The translations under genes were made by a program, and so were the position numbers. 6,769 nucleotides of DNA, from the NCBI GenBank assembly GCA_036676195.1, contig JAKFDK010000135.1:1-6769 (forward strand), in the 5' to 3' direction. Within the stretch, counting starts at the first letter, position 1. The number at the start of each line of letters is the position of its first letter. Positions 1-6,046 of the stretch are shown here, one piece after another. The notes under the pieces are model-generated. The model was not told the DNA's origin and made no database searches. It saw only the letters and a list, made by a program, of their open reading frames with translations. Source of the DNA: JAKFDK01 sp036676195 (GTDB taxonomy: Bacteria; Bacillota; Sulfobacillia; Symbiobacteriales; ZC4RG38).

Positions 1-106
1 AGATCTCCGCCTCGCCGGCGGAAAGGGCAATGCCAAACAGTAACGTAAAGCTGAGCAGCCACCGGTTCAGCAACAGAATAATCAACGGGGCCAGTCGCTC
101 CAGCAC
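1..106 (-). CDS. Start of 135-aa membrane protein gene, cut by the left edge
   Basis: Only the first 35 codons are present, beginning at a GTG at 104-106 and encoding MLERLAPLIILLLNRW followed by the first hydrophobic helix. The bases are identical to the start of the gene at 6345-6752. If the window is circular this is that same gene, counted twice. If not, it is a further copy. The ribosome site AGGAGGGG lies just upstream and overlaps the TAG stop of the preceding gene at 118-120, the same coupling seen at the intact pair around 1474-1486. Confidence 0.8.
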   Translation of the reverse strand, partial: MLERLAPLIILLLNRWLLSFTLLFGIALSAGEAEI

Positions 107-123
107 GGTCGCCCCTCCTACGC
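1..123. repeat. Terminal direct repeat, left copy
   Basis: These 123 bases are identical, base for base, to 6647-6769. They cover the last two codons of the 262-aa gene copy, the ribosome site and the first 35 codons of a 135-aa membrane protein gene. The related stretch in the middle of the window (about 1369-1491) has several mismatches, so this exact match is not simply the family-level similarity between cassette copies. An exact overlap at both contig ends is typical of a circular assembly or of a contig flanked on both sides by the same repeat. Confidence 0.95.
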
Positions 124-900
124 TTCCCGGCCGGCCGGTTCCTGTTCCTCGTAGCCGGAGCGGCCCTCGCGCACCACCAGCGGCAGCGAACGCAGATCGA
201 CGTCGAACAGTTTCACCCAGGCCCAGGACCCTTCAATGGCGTCCTCAGGGGTCACCCGCATCCGCCCGTTCTTCAGAGCGGTCGCGGCAATAATCATATC
301 CTGGACTGCATTTCCGGCCGTACAGATCTACATTTCCCCATACAGTTCCGCCCCCTTGTTTTCGATGATCACATTCAGCAGGGGCGAGATCGCCTTCAAT
401 ATGGGATACTTCACACGGCGCAGGTTCTGGTAAAACTGCTTGTTCGCCGTCGGCACCCGCTGGACCTCAGTCCAGTTCCTGCCTCCACGCAGGGTGCGAT
501 CGATGGTGGAATACAGAACCTGAATATCCTCAAACCCCAGTACGGCTAACCCCCGACCTTGCAATAGTCGGGCGATAATAGAGCCTTGAAGGCCGTGGTA
601 GTTCTCCCGAAACACCGTCTGGCCCAGAAATACCTGCCGGAACCATGTGCCGGACGCACATGCTTCATATACAGCAAAGTCATGGCCCACGGTATCCAGA
701 AATGGGCGGTAGGGCGCCAAGCGGAGATCGGGCAGCGGGTTGTACCCCCTGGCTATTTCGCATGAAACCCGAACAAAGTCGGCATACGCCGGTTTTTCCA
801 GCATGGCCTCCCATGCTTGCAGAAGTTCCGGTCCCTCTGGATCTTTCCCAAACGAGTCAAAGTAGTTACTCCTTCTGATGCTGATCATATCAATAGCCAC
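118..900 (-). pseudogene. Interrupted second copy of the 262-aa gene
   Basis: This is a diverged copy of the gene at 1486-2274, about nine residues in ten identical once past the variable N-terminus. The best start is the GTG at 898-900: it lies 9 nt after a strong AGGAGG at 910-915 and aligns exactly with the ATG of the intact copy. An ATG at 933 in the same frame would add 11 residues with no counterpart in the intact copy. After 190 codons an in-frame TAG (328-330) ends the protein. Relative to the intact copy, six bases (CAAAAC on the coding strand) are missing there, turning TAC AAA ACG into TAG. The frame continues past the stop to 118 with conserved sequence (ICTAGNAVQDMIIAATALKN...), so no other lesion is seen. 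It may be a recent pseudogene, give a truncated 190-aa product, or be read through. The missing part includes the only motif suggestive of a known fold. Confidence 0.85.
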
Positions 901-909
901 TCGCCCAAA

Positions 910-915
910 CCTCCT
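910..915 (-). promoter_or_regulatory. Ribosome site deciding the GTG start at 900
   Basis: The coding strand reads AGGAGG here, within AAAGGAGGTTTGGGCGAGTG. It is a near-perfect anti-16S match, 9 nt before the GTG at 900. It makes the upstream in-frame ATG at 933 an unlikely start. Confidence 0.7.
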
Positions 916-936
916 TTGACTGAGACCACTCATCTC

Positions 937-979
937 GGGGAAGTGCCCTGCGGCCCCAGGGGTCTGAGGCCGTAGGAGG
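937..979. repeat. GC-rich hairpin element, copy upstream of the damaged cassette
   Basis: The arms at 947-955 (CCTGCGGCC) and 968-976 (GGCCGTAGG) form a 9-bp stem with one mismatch around a 12-nt loop. The same element, very similar in sequence, lies at 2302-2345, also just upstream of a 262-aa gene. The bases between each element and the gene start differ between copies, so the element is better conserved than its surroundings. No T tract follows on either strand, so it is not a standard terminator. The rest of the gap (980-1066), downstream of the 135-aa gene, holds no gene or site that I can support. Confidence 0.7.
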
Positions 980-1066
980 AAATGATGGGGTTAGGGGAGC
1001 GGCCTTTAAAATCAACAGCCCGCGATACCGTGGTATGCAACGGACTGATAGGCGGATTGGGTGCTG

Positions 1067-1474
1067 TTATTGCCGCAGGACCGCAAGCCGGGCCAGTTGG
1101 CGGCGCAACTGCCGGCTTTCGGCGAAGCCTGCCAGCAGAAAGATGATTATGCCGACCAGAAACCACGGCAGCCCGGGGACTGCCAACCGCACAAGGCCCA
1201 GGCCGAGCAGGCTGCCGGCCCCCACCCCGTGGGCCGCCCGCACGCTGCGCACTACGGCCTGGTAGACCTGTGCTCCCCCCATGGCCGAGCCCAGGCTGCG
1301 CCCGACCAGCACCAGGTCGGGCAGGGCCCATATGCCGGCTGCGGCCAGAAACGGGCCAACCCGGGGCAAGATCTCCGCCTCTCCGGCCGAAAGGGCAATC
1401 CCAAACAATAACGTAAAGCTGAGCACCCACCGGTTCAGCAACAAAATAAGCAACGGGGCCAGTCGCTCCAGCAC
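1067..1474 (-). CDS. Small integral membrane protein, 135 aa (cassette copy A)
   Basis: Function unknown; I do not recognise the family. The start is a GTG at 1472-1474, preceded at 5 nt by AGGAGGGG, which overlaps the TAG stop of the 262-aa gene, so the two are probably translationally coupled. The protein has a strongly hydrophobic helix at residues 8-30, a weaker one around 38-57 and a hydrophobic C-terminal half (about 84-118), giving three or four membrane spans. It ends in a basic cytoplasmic-type tail (RQLRRQLARL). It matches the protein from 6345-6752 at 123 of 135 residues. Several differences lie in the loops or at charged positions (L51/Q, G58/D, G101/E). Its constant position directly after the 262-aa gene in both cassettes suggests that the two products work together, possibly as a membrane partner or anchor. 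Confidence 0.85.
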   Translation of the reverse strand: MLERLAPLLILLLNRWVLSFTLLFGIALSAGEAEILPRVGPFLAAAGIWALPDLVLVGRSLGSAMGGAQVYQAVVRSVRAAHGVGAGSLLGLGLVRLAVPGLPWFLVGIIIFLLAGFAESRQLRRQLARLAVLRQ

Positions 1475-1485
1475 GGTCGCCCCTC

Positions 1486-2274
1486 CTACGCCTCCCGGCC
1501 TGCCGGTTCCTGTTCCTCGTAGCCGGAACGGCCCTCGCGCACCACCAGCGGCAGCGAACGCAGGTCGACATCGAACAGTTTCACCCAGGCCCAGGACCCT
1601 TCAATGGCATCATCAGGGGTCACCCGCATCCGCCCGTTCTTCAGAGCGGTCGCAGCAATAATCATATCCTGGACTCCATTTCCGGCCGTACAGATCGTTT
1701 TGTACATGTCCCCGTACAGATCTATCCCCTTGATTTTAATGACTGCATTCAGCAGGGGCGAGATCGCCTTCAATATGGGATACTTGACACGGCGCAGGGC
1801 CTGGTAAAACTGCTTGTTCGCCGTCGGCACCCGCTGGACCTCAGTCCAGTTCCTGCCTCCACGCAGGATGCGATCGATAGTGGAATACAGAACCTGTATA
1901 TCCTCAAACCCCAGTACGACCGGCCCCCGGCCTTCCAAAAGCCGGGCGATAATAGAGCCTTGAAGGCCGTGGTAGTTCTCCCGAAACACCGTCTGACCCA
2001 GAAACAACTGCCGGAACCATGTGCCGGTAGCACATGCTTCGTACACAGCAAAGTCATGGCCCACGGTATCCAGAAATGGGCGGTAAGGCGCCAAACGAAG
2101 ATCGGGCAATGGGTTATGCCCTTTGGCTATTTCACATGAAGCCCGCACAAAGTCGGCATACGCCGGCTTTTCCAGCATGGCCTCCCATGCTTGTAGAAGT
2201 TCTGGTGCCTCTGGATATTTCCCCCACGGACTCAGGAAGTCACTTCTCATTACACTCACTTTATCCTGGGCCAT
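1486..2274 (-). CDS. Uncharacterised 262-aa soluble protein (intact copy)
   Basis: I do not recognise this protein. It has no signal peptide or membrane helix and looks mainly helical and cytosolic. Aromatic-rich segments occur (TGTWFRQLFLGQTVFREN at 83-100). The one suggestive stretch is residues 201-223, VQDMIIAATALKNGRMRVTP then DDA. It resembles the C-terminal part of PIN-type nuclease domains, where a conserved Asp precedes IAATAL and a later V-T-x-D follows. The typical N-terminal Asp motif of a PIN domain is not evident, so this is only a hint. The start is ATG at 2272-2274 after a modest site (AAGGGGCGG). The TAG stop sits inside the ribosome site of the 135-aa gene 11 bp downstream, so the two form one transcription unit. 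It lies 98 bp after the stop of the large exported protein gene, a position often held by immunity or accessory genes. Confidence 0.8.
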   Translation of the reverse strand: MAQDKVSVMRSDFLSPWGKYPEAPELLQAWEAMLEKPAYADFVRASCEIAKGHNPLPDLRLAPYRPFLDTVGHDFAVYEACATGTWFRQLFLGQTVFRENYHGLQGSIIARLLEGRGPVVLGFEDIQVLYSTIDRILRGGRNWTEVQRVPTANKQFYQALRRVKYPILKAISPLLNAVIKIKGIDLYGDMYKTICTAGNGVQDMIIAATALKNGRMRVTPDDAIEGSWAWVKLFDVDLRSLPLVVREGRSGYEEQEPAGREA

Positions 2275-2301
2275 GTGTCATCCGCCCCTTAACATGATCC
2301 C

Positions 2302-2345
2302 GGGGAAGTCCCCTGCGACCCCAGGGGTCTGAGGCCGCAGGGGGG
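2302..2345. repeat. GC-rich hairpin element, copy between the 848-aa and 262-aa genes
   Basis: The arms 2310-2320 (CCCCTGCGACC) and 2333-2343 (GGCCGCAGGGG) form an 11-bp stem with one G-U-type pair around a 12-nt loop. The stretch GACCCCAGGGGTC (2317-2329) is also a 13-nt palindrome. It is the counterpart of the element at 937-979. It lies between the stop of the large gene and the start of the 262-aa gene, where it could protect the 3' end of one message or attenuate the next. No T tract follows, so a classical intrinsic terminator is not supported. Confidence 0.7.
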
Positions 2346-2372
2346 TCACCTGAAACCACAGGTCTGAAAAAT

Positions 2373-4919
2373 CTAAATCCGGCAGGAGACGCTACGGGTA
2401 AACTCGCTCTTTACCTGGTTGATCTTCCGGACGATCGGGCTGTTCCTCCAGTCAAGCAGGTCCTGGATCGCCTGCCGCTCCTGCACGGAAATCAGCAATC
2501 TCCTGGCTGCCGCGGCGGCCGGGTTTTTCGCCGCGATACCCTTCAGTGCCTCTTCAGCACTGCCGGCCAGGCTCGTGAGGTCTTTCTTCGCAAACGCCTC
2601 AGCCGCTTCCCAAACCGTAGACTTCTTCATGAGGTTTGTAGCGCCCGTAACCACCTTGCTGACTGCTCTTGTAACTGGCAGTGTACTGACCGTCTGCTTT
2701 ACAGGTGTCGGAATCGCCCGGACAACTGCCTGGCCTACCTTTCCGACTGCCTCCCCGGCTGCCCTGATAATGGGGTTACGGGGGTCAGCCTTCAGCAGGT
2801 TGGTCAGATTACGAATCCCCTTGTCTGCGATTATCTGTTTCGCCGTGTTCACCACAATGTCATAGCCAGCCTTGATGGCCGGGACGGACTCTAGACGTGT
2901 AACCAGCGTCTTTCCCGTATTACGGGCCACCTTGGCCACTGTCTGAAACGCCTTCGTTTCCACCACTTTGGCTGCACCTTTGGCCAGCGGGGTTTTTACC
3001 ACACCGAGAACCTTGGAACCAGCCTTTCCGATCCCGGAGGCAACCTTACCGATGCCCACAAGGGATATTACCGACAAGGCGATAGTCGCCCCAACCCCGG
3101 CTCGCTTCCCCGCGTCCCAGGGCTCCGGATCCTGCCATTCCTCCAGGGTGGCGCCCGTAGTCATGTCAAGGGCAGCGTCGGCAACTATATTGCCTAGCTC
3201 AACGAAGCCGTCGACTATCGACTTGCTCGCCTCAGTCACAGCTCTCTTCGTGTGTGCGATGGCCGCATCCTTTACCTCAACCGCCACGTTCTTGATGACC
3301 TGCGCCACCGGGCCGGCTTCCGACTTCACCTTCTGCCAGGCGGCGCTGACCGCCGGCTGAATGGTCTTGACGGCCGAAACCACTTCCGAGCGGATGGTCG
3401 TTGCTGCCTGGCCCGTGGCGGCAGCAATGCTTGACGCAGCCTGGCCGAAGGCCGTTTTCGTCGTGGCTGCGGCGTTACTGAAAGCAGTTTTCGTTTCCGC
3501 CGCTGCCTTCCCCACAGCCGTTTTCACCGTGGACACCGCACTGCCGACCGCCGACTTCACCGTCGACACCGCACCGCCAACCGCCGACTTCACCGTCGAC
3601 ACCGCACTGCCGACCGCCGACTTCACCGCAGAAACCGCACTGCCGACCGCCGACTTCACCGTCGACACCGCACCGCCAACCGCCGACTTCACCGTAGACA
3701 CTGCGCCACCGACCGCCGACTTCACCGTGGAAACCGCACCGCCAACCGCCGACTTCACCGTAGTCACCGTCTGGCGCACAGCCGACCCGACTGTGGTGAC
3801 CGCCCGGCTCAGCGCCGCCCCGGTAGTGGCGGCAGCCTGGCCGACCGCCGTCTTGCCGGTATTCAGGGCCTTCCCGGCCTCCGACTTGATGGTGCCAACG
3901 GCAGAACCAAGTGCAGACTTGACACCGGCCCAATCACCGTTGCCCGCCGCCGCCTTGGCGGTGCCCAAGGCTTTGCTGACTGCCTGGGCAGAATTGCTCA
4001 GAAAGTCTTTCGTGGCCGTACCAATCTGATTCAGGGCATTCCGGGCGCCCGTCAGTACCGAACTCACCGTCTGACCGGCCGTTGACGAAACGGTATTCAC
4101 CAAACTGCTGACTGCGGACTTGCTGGAGTTCACCGCGCCGCTGACCGCCGACTTGCTCGTATTCCAGAGGTCACTGATCGCTGACTTGCTGGAACTTACC
4201 GCATTGCTGATCGCCGACTTACTGGAACTTACCGCATTGCTGATCGCCGACGTGCTGGAACTTACCGCATTGCTGACCGCCGACTTGGACGTATTCACCG
4301 CATTGCTGACTGCTGACTTGCTCGTGTTCCAGAGGTCACTGATCGCCGACTTGCTGGTGCTCACCGCATTGCGGATCGACGACTTACTGGAACTCACCGC
4401 ATCGCTGATCGCCGACGTGCTGGTGCTCACCGCATTGCGGATCGCCGACTTGCTGGTATTCCAGAGGTCACTGATCGCCGACGAGCTGGAACTCCCCGCC
4501 CTGCTGACCGACGAGTTGATCGTACTCACCGCATTGCTGACCGCCGGCTTGGCGTTGTTTAACGCATTGCTCACCGCCGACGTAACCCTGCCGAACAGGC
4601 CACCGGCCGAACTCGCACTTTTGGCCGGGGCGGGCGGGGTGGCAGCCGGGGTAGATTTGGAGCTGTAGGAGCCCGATGCCGAAGACAGCGAGCGGCTGGT
4701 TGTGCCGCCGGACGACGTCAGCGCTGTGGCCCGGCCCGCCACCCCGCCGGAACTGCCGGCAGATGACCTGCTGGATGAACTGCGCGCATACGGACTGTCC
4801 TCAAACACCCGAGCGGCAGCCGTGATCGGCCACAGCAGCGTCACGGCATAAACACACAAAGCAACCAGGGCCGGAAACCGGTGGAGTTTCCGTTTAACCA
4901 TCAACCTCAGGACCCGCAC
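2373..4919 (-). CDS. Exported 848-aa protein with two 11-residue repeat arrays
   Basis: Function unknown. The preferred start is GTG at 4917-4919, 7 nt after GAGGGGG (4927-4933); an in-frame ATG at 4901 is poorly spaced from any ribosome site. Residues 1-36 look like a signal peptide: a basic start (VKRKLHR), a hydrophobic core (ALVALCVYAVTLLWPI) and TAAA before the likely cleavage. A Ser/Gly/Ala-rich segment follows to about residue 140. Residues 144-275 hold twelve 11-residue units of the type SSKSAISNAVS, three of which end in SDLWN. Residues 387-496 hold ten units of the type TVKSAVGGAVS, the last three diverged. Both arrays suggest long amphipathic helices like those of LEA, synuclein or apolipoprotein-type proteins, which bind membranes or protect other molecules. 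Residues about 570-640 contain LDMTTGATLEEW, then a GKRAG-type turn and a hydrophobic Gly-rich helix, weakly resembling the pre-toxin segment of polymorphic toxins. The remaining 200 residues are Lys/Ala-rich and end RKINQVKSEFTRSVSCRI; no catalytic motif is visible. Confidence 0.9.
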   Translation of the reverse strand: MRVLRLMVKRKLHRFPALVALCVYAVTLLWPITAAARVFEDSPYARSSSSRSSAGSSGGVAGRATALTSSGGTTSRSLSSASGSYSSKSTPAATPPAPAKSASSAGGLFGRVTSAVSNALNNAKPAVSNAVSTINSSVSRAGSSSSSAISDLWNTSKSAIRNAVSTSTSAISDAVSSSKSSIRNAVSTSKSAISDLWNTSKSAVSNAVNTSKSAVSNAVSSSTSAISNAVSSSKSAISNAVSSSKSAISDLWNTSKSAVSGAVNSSKSAVSSLVNTVSSTAGQTVSSVLTGARNALNQIGTATKDFLSNSAQAVSKALGTAKAAAGNGDWAGVKSALGSAVGTIKSEAGKALNTGKTAVGQAAATTGAALSRAVTTVGSAVRQTVTTVKSAVGGAVSTVKSAVGGAVSTVKSAVGGAVSTVKSAVGSAVSAVKSAVGSAVSTVKSAVGGAVSTVKSAVGSAVSTVKTAVGKAAAETKTAFSNAAATTKTAFGQAASSIAAATGQAATTIRSEVVSAVKTIQPAVSAAWQKVKSEAGPVAQVIKNVAVEVKDAAIAHTKRAVTEASKSIVDGFVELGNIVADAALDMTTGATLEEWQDPEPWDAGKRAGVGATIALSVISLVGIGKVASGIGKAGSKVLGVVKTPLAKGAAKVVETKAFQTVAKVARNTGKTLVTRLESVPAIKAGYDIVVNTAKQIIADKGIRNLTNLLKADPRNPIIRAAGEAVGKVGQAVVRAIPTPVKQTVSTLPVTRAVSKVVTGATNLMKKSTVWEAAEAFAKKDLTSLAGSAEEALKGIAAKNPAAAAARRLLISVQERQAIQDLLDWRNSPIVRKINQVKSEFTRSVSCRI
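3432..3761 (-). repeat. 33-bp tandem repeats (TVKSAVGGAVS array)
   Basis: Ten in-frame 33-bp units encode residues 387-496 of the 848-aa protein. The first seven (3531-3761) are nearly identical at DNA level, carrying the plus-strand core GCCGACTTCACCGT every 33 bases, while the last three have drifted (ending GKAAA, SNAAA, GQAAS). The near-identity at DNA level implies recent slippage or recombination, so the copy number may differ between strains and short reads may miscount it. Confidence 0.9.
4095..4490 (-). repeat. 33-bp tandem repeats (SSKSAISNAVS / SDLWN array)
   Basis: Twelve in-frame 33-bp units encode residues 144-275 of the 848-aa protein. Units 1, 5 and 10 end in SDLWN instead of the NAVS-type ending, so a Trp-bearing unit interrupts the array every four or five units, suggesting a higher-order repeat of four to five units. 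The units are more diverged in DNA than those of the second array and have a different consensus, but share the 11-residue length and a Lys/Ser-Ala-hydrophobic core. Confidence 0.9.
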
Positions 4920-4938
4920 GTGAGCACCCCCTCAAGGT

Positions 4939-5105
4939 TTAGCTCACCTGCGCTGTCCTGGCCGTCGGGAAGGCTACAGCCAGGGCAGCGGCACTGGCGG
5001 CCGTACTGGAACGGTTCAGGTTCAAGGCGCCACCACGATCATGGGCTTGCGGCCAAACCGGCTCCCTGCACCTCCACATGTGCTGATTTGCCCACACCTA
5101 GAACA
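4939..5105 (-). pseudogene. Possible decayed 3' end of an IS200/IS605-type tnpB
   Basis: Two fragments in different frames resemble the C-terminal zinc-finger and RuvC-III end of TnpB proteins. One frame begins with CSRCGQIS (codons from 5105), like the first Cys pair of the TnpB finger. Another, from 5079 to the stop at 4939-4941, reads WRCREPVWPQAHDRGGALNL then NRSSTAASAA, comparable with the usual C-x-x-C, then DRD-x-NAA-x-N ending. The second Cys pair is incomplete and the final Asp-Asn is altered (DRGG), so nothing functional is expected. The match rests on short motifs. A structured leader RNA of the 848-aa gene is the main alternative, because the stop lies only 20 bp before that gene's start. 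Confidence 0.4.
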
Positions 5106-5112
5106 TGGTAGC

Positions 5113-5135
5113 ATTCCCAGTATGCTCCTGGGAAT
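5113..5135. repeat. Perfect 8-bp inverted repeat
   Basis: ATTCCCAG (5113-5120) and CTGGGAAT (5128-5135) flank a 7-nt spacer. There is no T tract on either strand, so it is not a terminator. On the minus strand it overlaps the possible -10 box at 5133-5138 and the expected transcription start, so it could be an operator or a hairpin at the very 5' end of the message. Confidence 0.6.
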
Positions 5136-5160
5136 ATCAGGGCATTCTTTCACCTGTCAG
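5133..5160 (-). promoter_or_regulatory. Possible sigma-70-type promoter for the 848-aa gene
   Basis: The minus strand shows CTGACA (5160-5155, five of six matches to TTGACA), a 16-nt spacer and GATATT (5138-5133, four of six matches to TATAAT). It would give a leader of roughly 205 nt before the GTG at 4919, running through the possible tnpB remnant. The remaining bases between it and the stop of the 274-aa gene (5161-5221) include TTTTT near 5200 but no convincing terminator stem. The assignment rests on sequence matches alone. Confidence 0.3.
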
Positions 5161-5221
5161 GAAAACGCCCCTTGCCCGTCTACCCGAACCCACTCCAAAA
5201 ACAGCCACCCACCGCTACCTT

Positions 5222-6046
5222 TCAGTCACATCTGGCCAGGATCGCCAACCCGGCAGCGAAGCAGATAATCCGGAACAGTACATCGAACAGGCGCTGCCGG
5301 CCTGCCGATTTCGGCACAGCAACGGCAGGCAGGGGGCCGGCCAGTTCGGCCCCGGCAGCAACCGGCGGAAACAACGCCGCCAGGCGCAGCCCGCCTTCCA
5401 GGTCCCCCAAACGGTCCAGAAACACTTTCAATGGCATGGTGCCGCTTAACCCGGCCGCCACCGCCGCCACCAGGTCACCAGAGCTGGGCCCTGGAACGCG
5501 CTCCGGCGGCAGGAACACATAAGGCGAATCAGTGGCCGGTTTCCCGGTCAGGCAGCCGTGCAGAATCGCCCCCAGCGTCACGGTCGTTGCCCGTTCACCC
5601 GCACACAGCCCCACTTGCGGGAATGCCGGTTCATCCGCAGCCAGCACTGCCCCGCAGTAATCCAGAACCAGGCGGTCACCGCTCCAGAACGTCCAGCGGT
5701 AAAAATCACCGGGGTAGATGCCCAGACCGCCGAGCACCAGCAGCGCCTCGCCCAGTTGCCTGGTCCAACGCAACGCCATTTGCGGGCCAGCGGCGCCGGC
5801 GCGTAAGAATTCCGCCAGGGGGGTCCCCTCGGGCCGGCCCACCACCCAGTAAGTGGTGCCATCAACCGCCAGGGTGCCAGAAACAGGGGGCAGACCAGGG
5901 TGCACGGGTACCGGCTCGTCCACTGTTTTCTGTTCCAGCAGATACATCGCCGCCGGGAGCGATGGATGCCGATGATGCAACACCCGGCGCTCCCCCGTTA
6001 CCCCGCCGGTCAAAGGGGGGGGAGTTTGCTCAGGAATGGGACACAT
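5222..6046 (-). CDS. Degenerate Ser/Thr-kinase-like protein with C-terminal membrane anchor, 274 aa
   Basis: The central part follows the order of a protein kinase domain. Residues 64-81 (TTYWVVGRPEGTPLAEFL) resemble the hinge and helix D. Residues 91-114 (ALRWTRQLGEALLVLGGLGI, then YPGD) resemble helix E and the catalytic loop. DYCG at 129-132 stands where DFG is expected, and VTLGAILHGCLTGKP (156-170) resembles the helix F region (SLG-x-x-LYELLTG-x-P). Key residues are lost: HRD is PGD (Asp114 kept), the catalytic-loop Lys and Asn are Tyr116 and Thr119, and no glycine-rich loop is seen. Lys40 could be the strand-3 lysine, uncertainly. A pseudokinase or binding scaffold is therefore more likely than an active kinase. 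Residues 254-270 (FDVLFRIICFAAGLAIL) form a likely membrane anchor near the C-terminus. The ATG at 6044-6046 follows AGAAGG at 6 nt, and the gene overlaps the upstream membrane protein by 17 bp, indicating one operon. Confidence 0.75.
   Translation of the reverse strand: MCPIPEQTPPPLTGGVTGERRVLHHRHPSLPAAMYLLEQKTVDEPVPVHPGLPPVSGTLAVDGTTYWVVGRPEGTPLAEFLRAGAAGPQMALRWTRQLGEALLVLGGLGIYPGDFYRWTFWSGDRLVLDYCGAVLAADEPAFPQVGLCAGERATTVTLGAILHGCLTGKPATDSPYVFLPPERVPGPSSGDLVAAVAAGLSGTMPLKVFLDRLGDLEGGLRLAALFPPVAAGAELAGPLPAVAVPKSAGRQRLFDVLFRIICFAAGLAILARCD

Larger units (their letters stand above)
1067..2274 (-). repeat. Two-gene cassette (262 aa + 135 aa), intact copy of a tandem duplication
   Basis: The pair is duplicated. 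The second copy is formed by 118-900 together with 6345-6752, once the window is joined through its 123-bp end overlap. Similarity runs from the start codon of the 262-aa gene to the stop codon of the 135-aa gene and drops sharply on both sides, apart from the shared hairpin element upstream. The protein divergence of roughly 10 percent indicates an old duplication or allelic exchange rather than a recent tandem copy. Confidence 0.8.

Noticed and set aside
982..1146. Plus-strand 54-codon frame preceded by AGGAGG
   Set aside because: The AGGAGG comes from the edge of the hairpin element, two candidate ATGs follow at only 2-5 nt, and two thirds of the frame is the antisense of the 135-aa membrane protein gene. 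The matching region of the other cassette copy lacks the start.
2348..2363. Small inverted repeat after the 848-aa gene stop as a terminator
   Set aside because: The stem is only 5 bp (ACCTG/CAGGT) and is not followed by a T tract on the coding strand.
3432..4490. CRISPR array
   Set aside because: The regular 33-bp spacing is continuous, in-frame coding repeat without unique spacers.
3361..4668. Long plus-strand open frames (222 and 182 codons) opposite the 848-aa gene
   Set aside because: They are shadows of the 33-bp repeats: each 33-bp unit is divisible by three, so an open antisense unit stays open along the whole array. The minus-strand frame has the signal peptide, the ribosome site and the full length.
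4939..5105. Riboswitch (c-di-GMP or c-di-AMP type) in the leader of the 848-aa gene
   Set aside because: Short resemblances such as GGCAAA and GAGCTAA occur, but I could not place the conserved cores in the right order and spacing. The tnpB-like coding fragments explain part of the sequence better.
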